A stretch of 33,913 nt of DNA from Microcoleus sp. EPA2 (GTDB lineage Bacteria; Cyanobacteriota; Cyanobacteriia; Cyanobacteriales; Microcoleaceae), in assembly GCA_020882975.1 (NCBI GenBank), contig JAHRFD010000044.1, positions 1 through 33,913 on the forward strand, given 5' to 3'. The notes beneath the pieces were generated by a model, which ran no database searches, was not told where the DNA came from, and saw nothing but the letters and a program-made list of their open reading frames with translations. The position numbers were made by a program, and so were the translations under genes. Shown here piece after piece: positions 24,313-32,336 of this stretch (positions within the stretch are counted from its first letter, which is position 1; every line of letters begins with the position of its first letter).

Positions 24313-24928
24313 GCGAGTGGCTGGAAAAAAACCGCGTCAAGGTTGGATTTATTTTATCAATCCCTATAGAGTATCTCTTCGTTGCAAACTCGGTCATCAT
24401 CATATTTATGAGATAAATGAACCAGGGGAGATTGAGTGCCAGACAATTTCTTGCACTCAGGTGATTAATTCGAGTCGGGTTTTTCGGGGAGAGCATCCTT
24501 ATATCATTTGGACAAGTGACGAATTTCAAGATAATTCTAAATACATCCAAACTTTGACGCTGATTCCATTGACTTCCCAAGAAACCTATAAAGGTTTACC
24601 AACAGTATATCCGATTAATTCTACAAACAGAAATGGTCTTTCTAATAATTCCTTTGCTCTAGTGCATCAGATATGTACTGTTGATGCTAACTGTTTTAAA
24701 GATTCGCAGGGGGATTGGGTGGAGCGAGTTGGACAACTCGATAAACCAGATAAGGAAGCAATAGAGGAACGTTTAAAGTATTTTTTGAATCTTGGGGATA
24801 ATCCGGGTGAACATTGGTTTATTAAAAATGCGTCTATAGAACTTTTACAGAAAGTGTTTAATTATCTGCCGGATGAAACCACAAAAAGTATAGCTATAGA
24901 AAAACTGATCGACGATTTGCGATCGTAG
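24299..24928 (+). CDS. PemK/MazF-like toxin
   Basis: A 209-residue protein. GWIYFINPYRVSLRC near the N-terminus, then a small Cys/His segment (RCKLGHHHIYE, ECQTISCTQ) that could bind zinc, then a MazF-like beta barrel with LTLIPLTSQ, GLPTVYPI, FALVHQICTVD and a C-terminal helix starting KEAIEERLKYFL. The order and motifs match cyanobacterial PemK/MazF-family proteins, which cut RNA; activity is inferred. ATG 24299 overlaps the antitoxin gene; GTG 24317 is an alternative start that still precedes the first motif. The gene ends about 30 bases before the tnsC remnant. Confidence 0.7.
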   Translation: MNWGERVAGKKPRQGWIYFINPYRVSLRCKLGHHHIYEINEPGEIECQTISCTQVINSSRVFRGEHPYIIWTSDEFQDNSKYIQTLTLIPLTSQETYKGLPTVYPINSTNRNGLSNNSFALVHQICTVDANCFKDSQGDWVERVGQLDKPDKEAIEERLKYFLNLGDNPGEHWFIKNASIELLQKVFNYLPDETTKSIAIEKLIDDLRS

Positions 24929-24951
24929 TCAATAGTCAGCTAGATATTTTC

Positions 24952-25116
24952 GTGTTCTTAGTATTGGCGATGCGGTCGGCTTTGGGGGAGGCGACTGGGG
25001 GTTATGTGGGGCTATTGGATATGATTCTCAGGGAGGCGGCGATTCGGGCTTTGAAGAAGCGGTTATCAAGGATTGATTTGGAAACTCTCAAAGAAGTTGC
25101 TAGGGAGTACAAGTGA
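24952..25116 (+). pseudogene. tnsC: 3' remnant of tnsC (CAST AAA+ ATPase)
   Basis: About 50 codons ending at TGA 25114-25116 read SALGEATGGYVGLLDMILRE, AAIRALKKRLSRIDLETLKE and VAREYK, the C-terminal helices of TniB/TnsC-type AAA+ regulators from type V-K CASTs. The Walker motifs and the rest (normally about 275 residues) are absent; the joint with the sequence behind the toxin gene is near 24945-24964. The stop overlaps the tniQ start as TGATG, preserving the original operon coupling. Confidence 0.75.
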
Positions 25117-25625
25117 TGGAAGCGATCGAGATCCAGCCTTGGCTGTTTCGGGTGGAACCGTTGGAGGGTGAGAGTTTAAGTCATTTTTTGGGGCGGTTTC
25201 GACGGGCGAATGAGTTAACGCCGACTGGCTTGGGTAAGATGGTGGGATTGGGAGGTGCGATCGCACGTTGGGAAAAGTTTTATTTGAATCCGTTTCCATC
25301 TGGGCAACAGTTGGCGGCGTTGGCGGTAGTTGTGGGAGTGGAAGCGGAGAGGTTACAGGAAATGTTGCCGCCTCCTGGGGTGGGGATGAAGTTGGAACCG
25401 ATTCGGTTGTGTGCGGCGTGTTATGCTGAGTTGCCTTGTCATAAGATTGAGTGGCAGTTTAAGGGGATGCAGGGGTGCGATCGTCATGAGTTAAGGTTGT
25501 TGTCAGAGTGTCCTAACTGTGGGGCTAGGTTTAAGGTTCCAGCATTGTGGGTGGATGGGTGGTGTCAGCGCTGTTTTCTGGGCTTTGGGGAGATGAGGGA
25601 GTACCAAAAAATCCTAAGATACTAA
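25116..25625 (+). CDS. tniQ: TniQ of a type V-K CAST
   Basis: A 169-residue protein, the size of the short TniQ of V-K CASTs. It begins with WLFRVEPLEGESLSHFLGRF (residues 10-29), the TniQ hallmark, and has a helix-turn-helix-like middle (GLGKMVGLGGAIARWEKF) and two zinc-binding sets: Cys99, Cys102, Cys121, His124 and Cys132, Cys135, Cys150, Cys153. In working systems TniQ connects the Cas12k-crRNA complex to TnsC. The frame is open and all zinc ligands are present, so loss of function is in the neighbours, not here. ATG 25116 overlaps the tnsC stop; GTG 25113 is also possible. Confidence 0.9.
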   Translation: MEAIEIQPWLFRVEPLEGESLSHFLGRFRRANELTPTGLGKMVGLGGAIARWEKFYLNPFPSGQQLAALAVVVGVEAERLQEMLPPPGVGMKLEPIRLCAACYAELPCHKIEWQFKGMQGCDRHELRLLSECPNCGARFKVPALWVDGWCQRCFLGFGEMREYQKILRY

Positions 25626-25831
25626 AATTCGGATGCCTGACATGAACAACCTCAACTGAAAAATCTGATAGCTCTGCCCCCTTGGATAAGAAGACGCTTA
25701 TGATCGATAAAAATATCGAGGTGTGAGTCAATTTTCTTAAATAATCGAGTAACCAGGTTCATTCTGAGTTAGGCTGAATATTAGAGCATAAATCTATGGA
25801 GTAGTTTGTTCGGGTAACTAGAGGAGACAGC

Positions 25832-26653
25832 GTGACAGTCAGCGTGAACACCAGACAATTGCCATCTTATGACCAACCACCTGTTAGCGAAGTGGTTTGT
25901 AGTGTTCTGTTTAACTCTATCGAAGCTTTACTTAGTCCCCATATTGGCTTGTTATGGCAGAGATTTCAACCTGACTACCCGTTTTGTAACGACGTTGCGC
26001 CATTAGCATCAAAGGTGGAAGTTTTCAATAATCCAATTATTGAAGCTCGGCTACAACTGAGTGATATTCCTCCTTTGCCAAGAGTATGGTTCATTAGTTC
26101 TGATGAAACGAGGGTTATCCAAATTCAACGCGACCGATTGATTCATAACTGGAGAAAAATTAGTTTAAATAGTGAGTATCCCAGGTATGGAAGTCTTATT
26201 AAAGCGTTTCAAGATCATTTAAACGGCTTTAATTCGTTCATAGAAGAGGCGGATTTGGGTAGAGTTCAGATACGTCAATATGAACTAAGTTATGTTAATC
26301 AAATTTCACAAGGAGAAGTATGGGAAACTCTTGAGGATATAGGTAAAATTTTTCCTGACTTTAAATGGCAAACAGGTCTAGATCGATTTCTTCCAAAACC
26401 ACAAAGTATTGATTGGGATACAACTTTTGACTTGCCGGAAGAATTTGGTAGATTACATATATCGATCAGAAATGTAGTTCTAAACAACCATCCTACTCTT
26501 TTATTTGAATTAACTGTGCGTGGAATTGGCAATTATAATTCTCTGGATTCAATGCAAATTTGGTTTGATGCGGCACATGAATGGATTGTGCAGACATTTG
26601 CTGATTTAACTGATGAGAAAATCCAGACAACTGTTTGGAAGCGGAGAGGGTAA
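25832..26653 (+). CDS. TIGR04255 family protein, first gene of an unknown cassette
   Basis: A 273-residue protein with the pattern of TIGR04255: an opening PPVSEVVCSVLF, then RVIQIQRDRLIHNWRK (residues ~92-107), YPRYGSLIKAF, and a mid-protein YELSYVNQI. It ends with a helix (WFDAAHEWIVQTFADLTDE). The family is common in accessory and defence-like regions and has no established activity. GTG 25832 is the start, with GAGGAG 5 bases upstream. It is followed 4 bases later by the next gene, so the three genes 25832-28005 are one operon. In the CAST, it lies where cargo is carried. A hairpin TCGATA-AAAA-TATCGA sits upstream at 25704-25719. Confidence 0.7.
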   Translation: MTVSVNTRQLPSYDQPPVSEVVCSVLFNSIEALLSPHIGLLWQRFQPDYPFCNDVAPLASKVEVFNNPIIEARLQLSDIPPLPRVWFISSDETRVIQIQRDRLIHNWRKISLNSEYPRYGSLIKAFQDHLNGFNSFIEEADLGRVQIRQYELSYVNQISQGEVWETLEDIGKIFPDFKWQTGLDRFLPKPQSIDWDTTFDLPEEFGRLHISIRNVVLNNHPTLLFELTVRGIGNYNSLDSMQIWFDAAHEWIVQTFADLTDEKIQTTVWKRRG

Positions 26654-26657
26654 ATTC

Positions 26658-27464
26658 ATGGCTATGATTATATCTCCATTGGAAGAACAAGAACGCCAAG
26701 GGCAAACAATTCTCTCAACAACCCTACTTACTGAGCAGAAAAAAAACTATCCTGGTACTCCTGTCCGAATGGTTAAACCAATTCGTTCACTAGCACAGAT
26801 ATCGACTGAGTCTGGAAATAGTGAAAGTAGTAAATATTATCTGCTTTATCTTCTAAATCAGGTAGATATTGGCTGGGGAATTTATGCTAACCAACTTAAG
26901 GATATTGATGAGGAGAAAGTCAGAGATTCCAGCTACGAAATAGCTGTGTACAATTTGGCTCAACCTATTGGACATCAAGCTAATTTGCTCAAAACTGATC
27001 CAAAAGAACGACGCGGTAGATTTTTATCGCCTCCGATAAGTGATTTATCAAATAATTTACCCCGTGTTCATAAAAAAATTGAGACTACAAATCAGCGACA
27101 ACGATGCCAGAGGCTTCGACTATATCTTGATTCACTAAAAAATGAGGTAAGAGAGGAAAAAGATACAAGCTTTACAGAAAGAGTTCTCAATCTATCCTGG
27201 TCTGTGTGGGAAACACTTAAAATTTTTTTTGAAACCAAAGGGCTATGCTTAGAAGTGCCAGATGCTTGTCCAGGTTCAAAAGATAATTTTATGTACACAT
27301 GGTCAAAATCTGAACACTACTTAGAGTGCGAAATCTTTGGGACTGGTGAAATAGAATTTTTCTATCGTAATAGAAATACTGGAGAGGTTTGGGGAGAAGA
27401 TACTACGCTTGAACAGGTTTTTTCCACTGATATCTTGGACAAAGGTTCGCTCTTTCTTGAGTGA
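26658..27464 (+). CDS. Hypothetical protein, second gene of the cassette
   Basis: A 268-residue soluble protein that I do not recognise. It is hydrophilic, with a charged middle (ETTNQRQRCQRLRLYLDSLK) that looks helical and a C-terminal beta-rich part (CEIFGTGEIEFFYRNRNTGE). No membrane segment or catalytic signature. ATG 26658 is chosen, 4 bases after the stop of the TIGR04255 gene, with GGAGAGGG as ribosome site; the longer frame from 26613 would overlap that gene by 41 bases. The tight spacing suggests a joint function with its neighbours. Confidence 0.65.
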   Translation: MAMIISPLEEQERQGQTILSTTLLTEQKKNYPGTPVRMVKPIRSLAQISTESGNSESSKYYLLYLLNQVDIGWGIYANQLKDIDEEKVRDSSYEIAVYNLAQPIGHQANLLKTDPKERRGRFLSPPISDLSNNLPRVHKKIETTNQRQRCQRLRLYLDSLKNEVREEKDTSFTERVLNLSWSVWETLKIFFETKGLCLEVPDACPGSKDNFMYTWSKSEHYLECEIFGTGEIEFFYRNRNTGEVWGEDTTLEQVFSTDILDKGSLFLE

Positions 27465-28005
27465 GTTCTTTAAAAGAAACTCGGCTGGAGCTCATTTGGC
27501 CCCAGTCCCAGATGTTTGCTGCGTCCTTCGACTTGCTCGACCACCTAAAGATTTTGCCGAAAAGGGCAATATCTTAGCAATTCAATTGGAAGAAGAGTTT
27601 AATCTATCAACAGAAGATAAAAAATCAGTTCCACCTCACCTAAGCGTTTGGGTTGACTCTCTTACAACACCTGAACAAGCTTACCAATTTCTTTCAGAAA
27701 ACTCGCCTCGGAAATTAGTTCTCTGTCTTAAAGTTAATGAAATCCGCAAAATTCAAGCAAATTCTGGACAATGCGTTTATCCTAACCTATTAAATGTTAT
27801 CTGGGTTTATATTCTTCATAAATTCAAAGGCAAAAGTGTTAGAGATCGTCGCCCTGGTGCTGAGGGTCATTCTGGTATCACAGGGCTTGATGAGGAATCT
27901 GTCCCTAATGAATTAACTAAAAATCAAAAGAAGCTTCTTCGTAAGGATTTGCGTGCCCAGTTAGCGGAACTTGCATCTAAGAATTGTTCTCAGATTAGAG
28001 ATTAA
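27457..28005 (+). CDS. Hypothetical protein, third gene of the cassette
   Basis: A protein of about 182 residues if started at TTG 27457 (MSEFFKRNSAG), overlapping the previous gene by 8 bases; TTG 27409 would add 16 residues but overlaps more. It shows a beta-strand/helix alternation (VCCVLRLARPP, HLSVWVDSLTTPEQAYQFL, RKLVLCLKVNEIRKI) and a basic C-terminal helix (KNQKKLLRKDLRAQLAELAS). No known domain recognised. Start choice is uncertain because there is no ATG near the N-terminus. Together with the two upstream genes it forms a compact operon of unknown role. Confidence 0.6.
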   Translation: MSEFFKRNSAGAHLAPVPDVCCVLRLARPPKDFAEKGNILAIQLEEEFNLSTEDKKSVPPHLSVWVDSLTTPEQAYQFLSENSPRKLVLCLKVNEIRKIQANSGQCVYPNLLNVIWVYILHKFKGKSVRDRRPGAEGHSGITGLDEESVPNELTKNQKKLLRKDLRAQLAELASKNCSQIRD

Positions 28006-28073
28006 TAGATATCTCTTTAAACGTGAAAGCTAATCACCATTAAACACCCTCTACCAGTTTAAGCGATCGCACT

Positions 28074-28349
28074 CTACCCCTTCACCTTCTCACGCAACCG
28101 CCCATAAATCACATCTAACCAAACCGGCACTACAAACTTCCCCTGTGCCCAAGCTGCTACTACCTTCTCCACATCGAACTCTACCAGCTTGGCCGCTCCT
28201 GCCTGCGACTCCTTGACAAAAATTAACCGTTTTTGCTCCCCATCGCTCAAAAACCCCGGATACTCCTCCTTAACTGTTTTCAACACTTCCCGCGCCACCT
28301 CAAACGTAAAAACCACCGACAGCCAATAAACCATCGCCGCCAATTCCAC
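28074..28349 (-). CDS. Small hypothetical protein
   Basis: A 91-residue protein in reverse orientation between the cassette and the cas12k remnant. GTG 28349 has a ribosome site AAGGAA five bases upstream; TTG 28352 is also in frame. The sequence is helical and amphipathic, with TFEVAREVLKTVKEEYPGFL, EQKRLIFVKESQ and VPVWLDVIYGRLREK. I recognise no family. It is either another CAST cargo gene or a chromosomal gene swept up in the rearrangement. Confidence 0.45.
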   Translation of the reverse strand: MELAAMVYWLSVVFTFEVAREVLKTVKEEYPGFLSDGEQKRLIFVKESQAGAAKLVEFDVEKVVAAWAQGKFVVPVWLDVIYGRLREKVKG

Positions 28350-28402
28350 CAAATTTCCTTGAGAGTAATAAATACTCCTCCCCGTCGCCGTCTCTGCGAT
28401 AG

Positions 28403-28612
28403 CAGGGACGACAACAAATCCTCCAAAGCGAAATTCAAGCTTTAGCCGAACAAAAATGCCCAGAATACCTAGAAGGACAGCGAAACTACGCCAAGCAATA
28501 CCGTATTAGCATTCATCAATGGAGCTATAGGAGATTGATAGAATGTATCAAGAGTCAGGCTGCAAAAATTGGAATTGCGATCGAAGAGGGACAGCAACCA
28601 GTAATTTGTTAA
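28403..28612 (+). pseudogene. cas12k: 3' remnant of cas12k
   Basis: Frame from 28403 to TAA 28610-28612 reads QQILQSEIQALAEQK, CPEYLEGQRNYAKQYRISIH, QWSYRRLIECIKSQAAKIG and IAIEEGQQP. This matches, from memory, the C-terminal RuvC region of Cas12k, where HQWSY-RLIE and IEEG-QPIRG are conserved. Only ~65 codons of about 640 are left. After QQP the expected RGSPQEKAKELA end is missing: the frame runs straight into the transposon end and stops, which puts a deletion joint near 28600. The tracrRNA and CRISPR array that should follow are gone. Confidence 0.75.
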
Positions 28613-28613
28613 T

Positions 28614-28660
28614 GTGACACTAATCTGCCATAAGTGACAAACAATTTGTTACTTTATAAA
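28614..28660. mobile_element. Degenerate CAST terminal sequence with TnsB-site-like repeats
   Basis: GTGACA occurs at 28614-28619 and 28634-28639, 20 bases apart, as in the TnsB-binding repeats of V-K CAST ends. Read inwards from the tRNA on the minus strand, TTTATA then AGTAACAAATTGTTTGTC resembles the known tip TGTACA followed by GTGACAAATTATCTGTC (recalled, not searched). The tip has changed, so the end is probably dead. The end point is estimated as 28660. Confidence 0.6.
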
Positions 28661-28666
28661 CTAAAA

Positions 28667-28737
<71 letters not shown>

Positions 28738-28890
28738 GTTACGTCAGAAATTTAACGCTTTACTATATTACACCAAATCTTGATTATTTCAACACATTTG
28801 TCAAAAATTTCCATGGCCCTTGTTCCCACATCCCCAAAACCCCTGTGACAGGGTACTCTAGAACTAGATCGATCGCCCGCAACATCATCC

Positions 28891-29670
28891 ATGACACCCG
28901 CTTCCCCCCTACTCGTCGCCCAAATCACCGACACCCACTTGTTTGCAGAGCCCGATCGCACTTGGAAAGGCCTCTCAACCGCCCACACCCTCAAAGCAGT
29001 TCTCGAACACTTGCAACAGATTCAGCCCCAGCCAGACTTACTGCTGCTGACAGGGGACTTATCCCAAGATGAAACACCCGAATCCTACGAGCTCCTGATC
29101 TCGCTGATTTCTCCCCTCAACATCCCCGCTTACTGGATACCGGGAAATCACGACAACTTCTTGGTAATGCAGCAAATATTAGATAAGCCGCCGATTTCTC
29201 CAGAAAAATCTTGGAAGCTAGGAAACTGGCAATTTCTGTTGCTTTCGAGTGTGGAAGCTGGATGCAGTGGGGGGCGAATTTCCCCAGAAAGCTTGGATTG
29301 GCTGGATTCTCAATTGCAACAAACGGGCGATCGAGCTGTTATCATTGCCTTGCACCATCATCCCTTGGCGATCGCAAGTGAAATCATGGATGGCATGATG
29401 CTCCACAATGCTGATGAATTTTTGGCAATAGTCGATCGATATCCTCAAGTAAAAATCGTCCTTTGCGGCCACATTCACCAAGAATTTCACCAACACAGAG
29501 GCTCAGTTACTTACTTGGGTACGCCCAGTACCTGCATCCAACTTTTACCCAAAAGCCATCCCATTATAGTTGACCACATCCCGCCTGGATTTAGATTGCT
29601 CGAATTGGCGATCGATGGCACTTGGAACACCAGAGTTGAGCGAATAGCCACAGAAGCAAAAACTTCTTAA
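28891..29670 (+). CDS. cpdA: CpdA-like 3',5'-cyclic nucleotide phosphodiesterase
   Basis: A 259-residue calcineurin-like metallophosphoesterase. Metal ligands: Asp14 and His16 (QITDTH), TGDLS, GNHD, HHHP and CGHIH, all in order; the ending of the domain (GSVTYLGTPSTCIQLLP) is typical of the CpdA/class III branch, which hydrolyses cAMP. Substrate is inferred. Cyanobacteria use cAMP in motility and light signalling. The start MTPASPLLVAQITDTH is family-like. It is divergent from tRNA-Cys and has no partner gene close by. Confidence 0.88.
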   Translation: MTPASPLLVAQITDTHLFAEPDRTWKGLSTAHTLKAVLEHLQQIQPQPDLLLLTGDLSQDETPESYELLISLISPLNIPAYWIPGNHDNFLVMQQILDKPPISPEKSWKLGNWQFLLLSSVEAGCSGGRISPESLDWLDSQLQQTGDRAVIIALHHHPLAIASEIMDGMMLHNADEFLAIVDRYPQVKIVLCGHIHQEFHQHRGSVTYLGTPSTCIQLLPKSHPIIVDHIPPGFRLLELAIDGTWNTRVERIATEAKTS

Positions 29671-29720
29671 TATTTTTATATATTTTGAAACAATTTAACA
29701 TGAAATATAGTTTTTTTTGT

Positions 29721-29742
29721 CAATCTATCAATAGATAGATTG
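29721..29742. repeat. Perfect 9-bp inverted repeat before amyA
   Basis: CAATCTATC (29721-29729) and GATAGATTG (29734-29742) with a 4-base loop, 51 bases after the cpdA stop and preceded by a run of eight T. It could be a terminator for cpdA only if the T run were on the other side, so an operator or mRNA structure is as likely. Confidence 0.5.
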
Positions 29743-29860
29743 TTTCGATCGGCCCCATCTTTTATGATATCTATTGACCACGGATTGCAGGCCTATCTAT
29801 AATAATTAGTAACATAAACTAATAAGCCCGCAGCTTTACCAAACAGGAGAAACTAAATTT

Positions 29861-31339
29861 ATGTCTGAAGTCAATGGCGTCATGATGCAGTATTTCCACT
29901 GGTATACCCCCGCTGACGGCAACCTCTGGAATCAGTTAGCCGAATCTGCCAAAGATTTAGCCAAAATGGGCATTACATCTCTGTGGTTGCCACCCGCGTA
30001 TAAAGGAACGGGCGGCGGTATGGATGTGGGTTACGGCGTCTACGACATATTCGACTTAGGCGAGTTCGATCAAAAAGGCTCGATCCGGACGAAATACGGG
30101 ACAAAAGATGAGTATTTGCGGGCGATTAAAGCAGCACAAGATCTAGGAATTAAGGTTTATGCTGATGTTGTCTTTAACCACAAATTAGGAGCTGATGAAG
30201 AAGAAGAAGTCGAAGCTACACCCTTCAATCCCGACAACCGCAATGACACCGTAGGCGAGTATCAAAAAATTAAGGCTTGGACTCATTTTACCTTCCCTGG
30301 TCGTGGCAAAACCTATTCCAGCATGGAATGGCATTGGTGGCATTTTGATGCCATTGATTACAATGCTTACGACACAAATGCCAATGCCATTTACTTGCTC
30401 AAAGGCAAAGAATTTGACCAAAATGTAGACTTAGAAAAAGGCAATTTTGACTACTTGATGGGTTGTGATTTAGATATGGACAACCCAGAAGTCACCGGGG
30501 AATTAAAATACTGGGGCGAGTGGTATGTCGATACAACCAACGTTGATGGGTTTAGGTTCGATGCCGTCAAACACGTATCAGCAAAATTTTTCCAAGAATG
30601 GTTAGAACACGTTCGCAATTATGCCAAACGTGACCTATTTGCCGTCGGCGAATATTGGTCCTATGAAGTCGAAGCTTTGCACTACTTCATTACCGTAACT
30701 GATGGAAAAGTATCCTTATTTGATGCACCTCTTCATTACAACTTCTATGCAGCCAGCAAAGCAGGCAATAATTATGACTTGAGAACAATTTTTGACGGCA
30801 GCCTCGTCCAGCACCAACCAACTCTCGCCGTTACTCTAGTAGATAACCACGATTCCCAACCTTTACAATCCCTAGAGTCTGTTGTCGAGTCTTGGTTTAA
30901 GCCCCTTGCCTATGCTTTAATCCTGCTGCGACGTGAAGGATATCCCTGTATTTTTTACCCCGATTATTACGGCGCTCATTACAAGGATACAGGAAATGAT
31001 GGTAACGAATACGAAATTTGGTTAGACAAACATCAATGGATTATTGATAAATTCCTGTTCGCCCGCCAAACTTATTCCTACGGTAATCAATACGATTACT
31101 TTGACCACGCCAATACAATTGGCTGGACGAGACTTGGAGATGAAGAACATCCAGGTGGCATGGCTGTGGTACTGACTAACGGGGGTGATGGTACTAAGTT
31201 TATGGAAGTCGGACAACCGAATCGTACCTATATTGATCTCACCGAAAACATCAAAGAATTTATCACAACTAATGACGAAGGTTGGGCTGATTTTAGGTGT
31301 AATGCTGGTTCAGTTTCAGTGTGGGTTCCAGAATCCTAA
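29861..31339 (+). CDS. amyA: Cytoplasmic alpha-amylase (GH13, AmyA type)
   Basis: Hydrolyses internal alpha-1,4 bonds of starch-like glucans, here most likely glycogen-derived. The 492-residue protein has no signal peptide and the length of the intracellular E. coli AmyA type. It shows GH13 regions: DVVFNH (residues ~102-107), VDGFRFDAVKH with nucleophile Asp234, acid/base Glu264 in AVGEYW, and Asp331 in LVDNHDSQ. Domain B contains the HWWHFD segment. Ribosome site AGGAG 10 bases before ATG. Followed by a strong hairpin. Confidence 0.93.
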   Translation: MSEVNGVMMQYFHWYTPADGNLWNQLAESAKDLAKMGITSLWLPPAYKGTGGGMDVGYGVYDIFDLGEFDQKGSIRTKYGTKDEYLRAIKAAQDLGIKVYADVVFNHKLGADEEEEVEATPFNPDNRNDTVGEYQKIKAWTHFTFPGRGKTYSSMEWHWWHFDAIDYNAYDTNANAIYLLKGKEFDQNVDLEKGNFDYLMGCDLDMDNPEVTGELKYWGEWYVDTTNVDGFRFDAVKHVSAKFFQEWLEHVRNYAKRDLFAVGEYWSYEVEALHYFITVTDGKVSLFDAPLHYNFYAASKAGNNYDLRTIFDGSLVQHQPTLAVTLVDNHDSQPLQSLESVVESWFKPLAYALILLRREGYPCIFYPDYYGAHYKDTGNDGNEYEIWLDKHQWIIDKFLFARQTYSYGNQYDYFDHANTIGWTRLGDEEHPGGMAVVLTNGGDGTKFMEVGQPNRTYIDLTENIKEFITTNDEGWADFRCNAGSVSVWVPES

Positions 31340-31347
31340 AGACCCTA

Positions 31348-31383
31348 TAACAACTAACAATATGTATTTTTTGTTAGTTGTTA
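31348..31383 (+). terminator. Hairpin after amyA
   Basis: TAACAACTAACAA (31348-31360) pairs perfectly over 13 bp with TTGTTAGTTGTTA (31371-31383), loop TATGTATTTT, 8 bases after the amyA stop. Downstream, TTGTTAC/TTGTTAT repeat four times with a 7-bp period (to ~31407), the same period as the arrays elsewhere. AT-rich, so it could be terminator or repeat. Confidence 0.55.
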
Positions 31384-31447
31384 CTTGTTATTTGTTACTT
31401 GTTATTTTGATTGTTAGAATCCTTCAAATATTTTAGATATAAAAATT

Positions 31448-32224
31448 ATGAATCTTTTAGATAAAGTTGCCGTTATTACTGGTGGCGGGTCGGGGATTGG
31501 TCGTGCAGCAGCAATTTTAATGGCAAAGGAAGGAGCAAAAGTTGCTATTATCGATCGCCTTCTCGATAGCGGGCAAGAAACTGTCAGCCAGTTAGTGAAT
31601 CAAGGAGAAAGTGGAATGGCATTGGCCGCCGATGTAGCAAATTCTGAGCAAATGCAACAGGCATTTCAAACAATTTTTGACAACTATAAAAAAATAGATA
31701 TATTGTTTGTAAATGCGGGGATTAATGGTGTCTGGTCGCCCATAGAAGACCTGGAACCGGAGGAGTGGGATAGGACAATTAATACTAACCTCAGAGGTAC
31801 TTTTTTGACTGTCAAGTATGCTGTTCCTTATTTGAAAAAACAAGGAGGTTCTATTGTCATTACCTCATCGATTAATGGTACTAGAAATTTCAGGAAAGTT
31901 GGTGCCACCGCCTATGCTTGTTCTAAAGCTGCTCAAGTAACTTTTGCCAAAATGCTGGCGCTAGAACTTGCTGCTAGCAAAATCCGAGTTAATGTCATTT
32001 GTCCGGGTGGGGTGCTGACTGGGATTGAGGAAAGTACCACTAAGCGAAATCTCGATCGCATTCCAGGAGCAGCGGATTTCATTCACGATCTGATTCCTTT
32101 GACTAATAATACCGCAGGTTCTAGTGAAGAAGTTGCCCAATTAGTTTTATTTTTAGTATCAGATGCCTCCATGTTTATCACAGGTACGGAAGTCTGGATT
32201 GATGGTGGTGGTTCTTTGATTTGA
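31448..32224 (+). CDS. Short-chain dehydrogenase/reductase
   Basis: A 258-residue classical SDR oxidoreductase. It has the cofactor loop TGGGSGIGRA (residues 11-20), NAG (89-91), catalytic Ser140/141 (VITSSINGT), Tyr156 and Lys160 (YACSK), and a FabG-like C-terminal end FITGTEVWIDGGGSL. Asp36 after the second strand (AIIDR) suggests NAD preference. The substrate cannot be told. It lies 108 bases after amyA and ends convergent with cofG. Full length. Confidence 0.9.
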   Translation: MNLLDKVAVITGGGSGIGRAAAILMAKEGAKVAIIDRLLDSGQETVSQLVNQGESGMALAADVANSEQMQQAFQTIFDNYKKIDILFVNAGINGVWSPIEDLEPEEWDRTINTNLRGTFLTVKYAVPYLKKQGGSIVITSSINGTRNFRKVGATAYACSKAAQVTFAKMLALELAASKIRVNVICPGGVLTGIEESTTKRNLDRIPGAADFIHDLIPLTNNTAGSSEEVAQLVLFLVSDASMFITGTEVWIDGGGSLI

Positions 32225-32264
32225 AATTTTAATTGTTTATTACTTTATCACTCGGCGGTTGAAA

Positions 32265-32293
32265 CCGGGCAACCACGGGGGGATTGCGCCTAC
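32265..32293. repeat. Dispersed repeat between SDR and cofG
   Basis: CCGGGCAACCACGGGGGGAT followed by TGCGCCTAC is a degenerate reverse-complement copy of the hairpin at 14271-14297 (GTAGGGCAATCCCCCGTGGT then TGCCC). It lies between two convergent genes, where it may act as a terminator. Confidence 0.65.
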
Positions 32294-32336
32294 ACCAACT
32301 TTCGTCCACTCCAAGCCGACTAATAAATTAGAATAA

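Larger units (their letters stand above)
24952..28660. mobile_element. Remnant of a type V-K CRISPR-associated transposon (CAST)
   Basis: The span includes, in order, the 3' end of tnsC, intact tniQ, a three-gene cassette, a small reverse gene, a 3' piece of cas12k and a degenerate transposon end next to tRNA-Cys. V-K CASTs carry tnsB-tnsC-tniQ, cargo, cas12k, tracrRNA and a CRISPR array between ends rich in GTGACA motifs. tnsB, most of tnsC, most of cas12k, the tracrRNA and array are missing, so the element cannot move by itself. The left end was not found. The boundaries given are those of the recognisable remnants. Confidence 0.75.
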
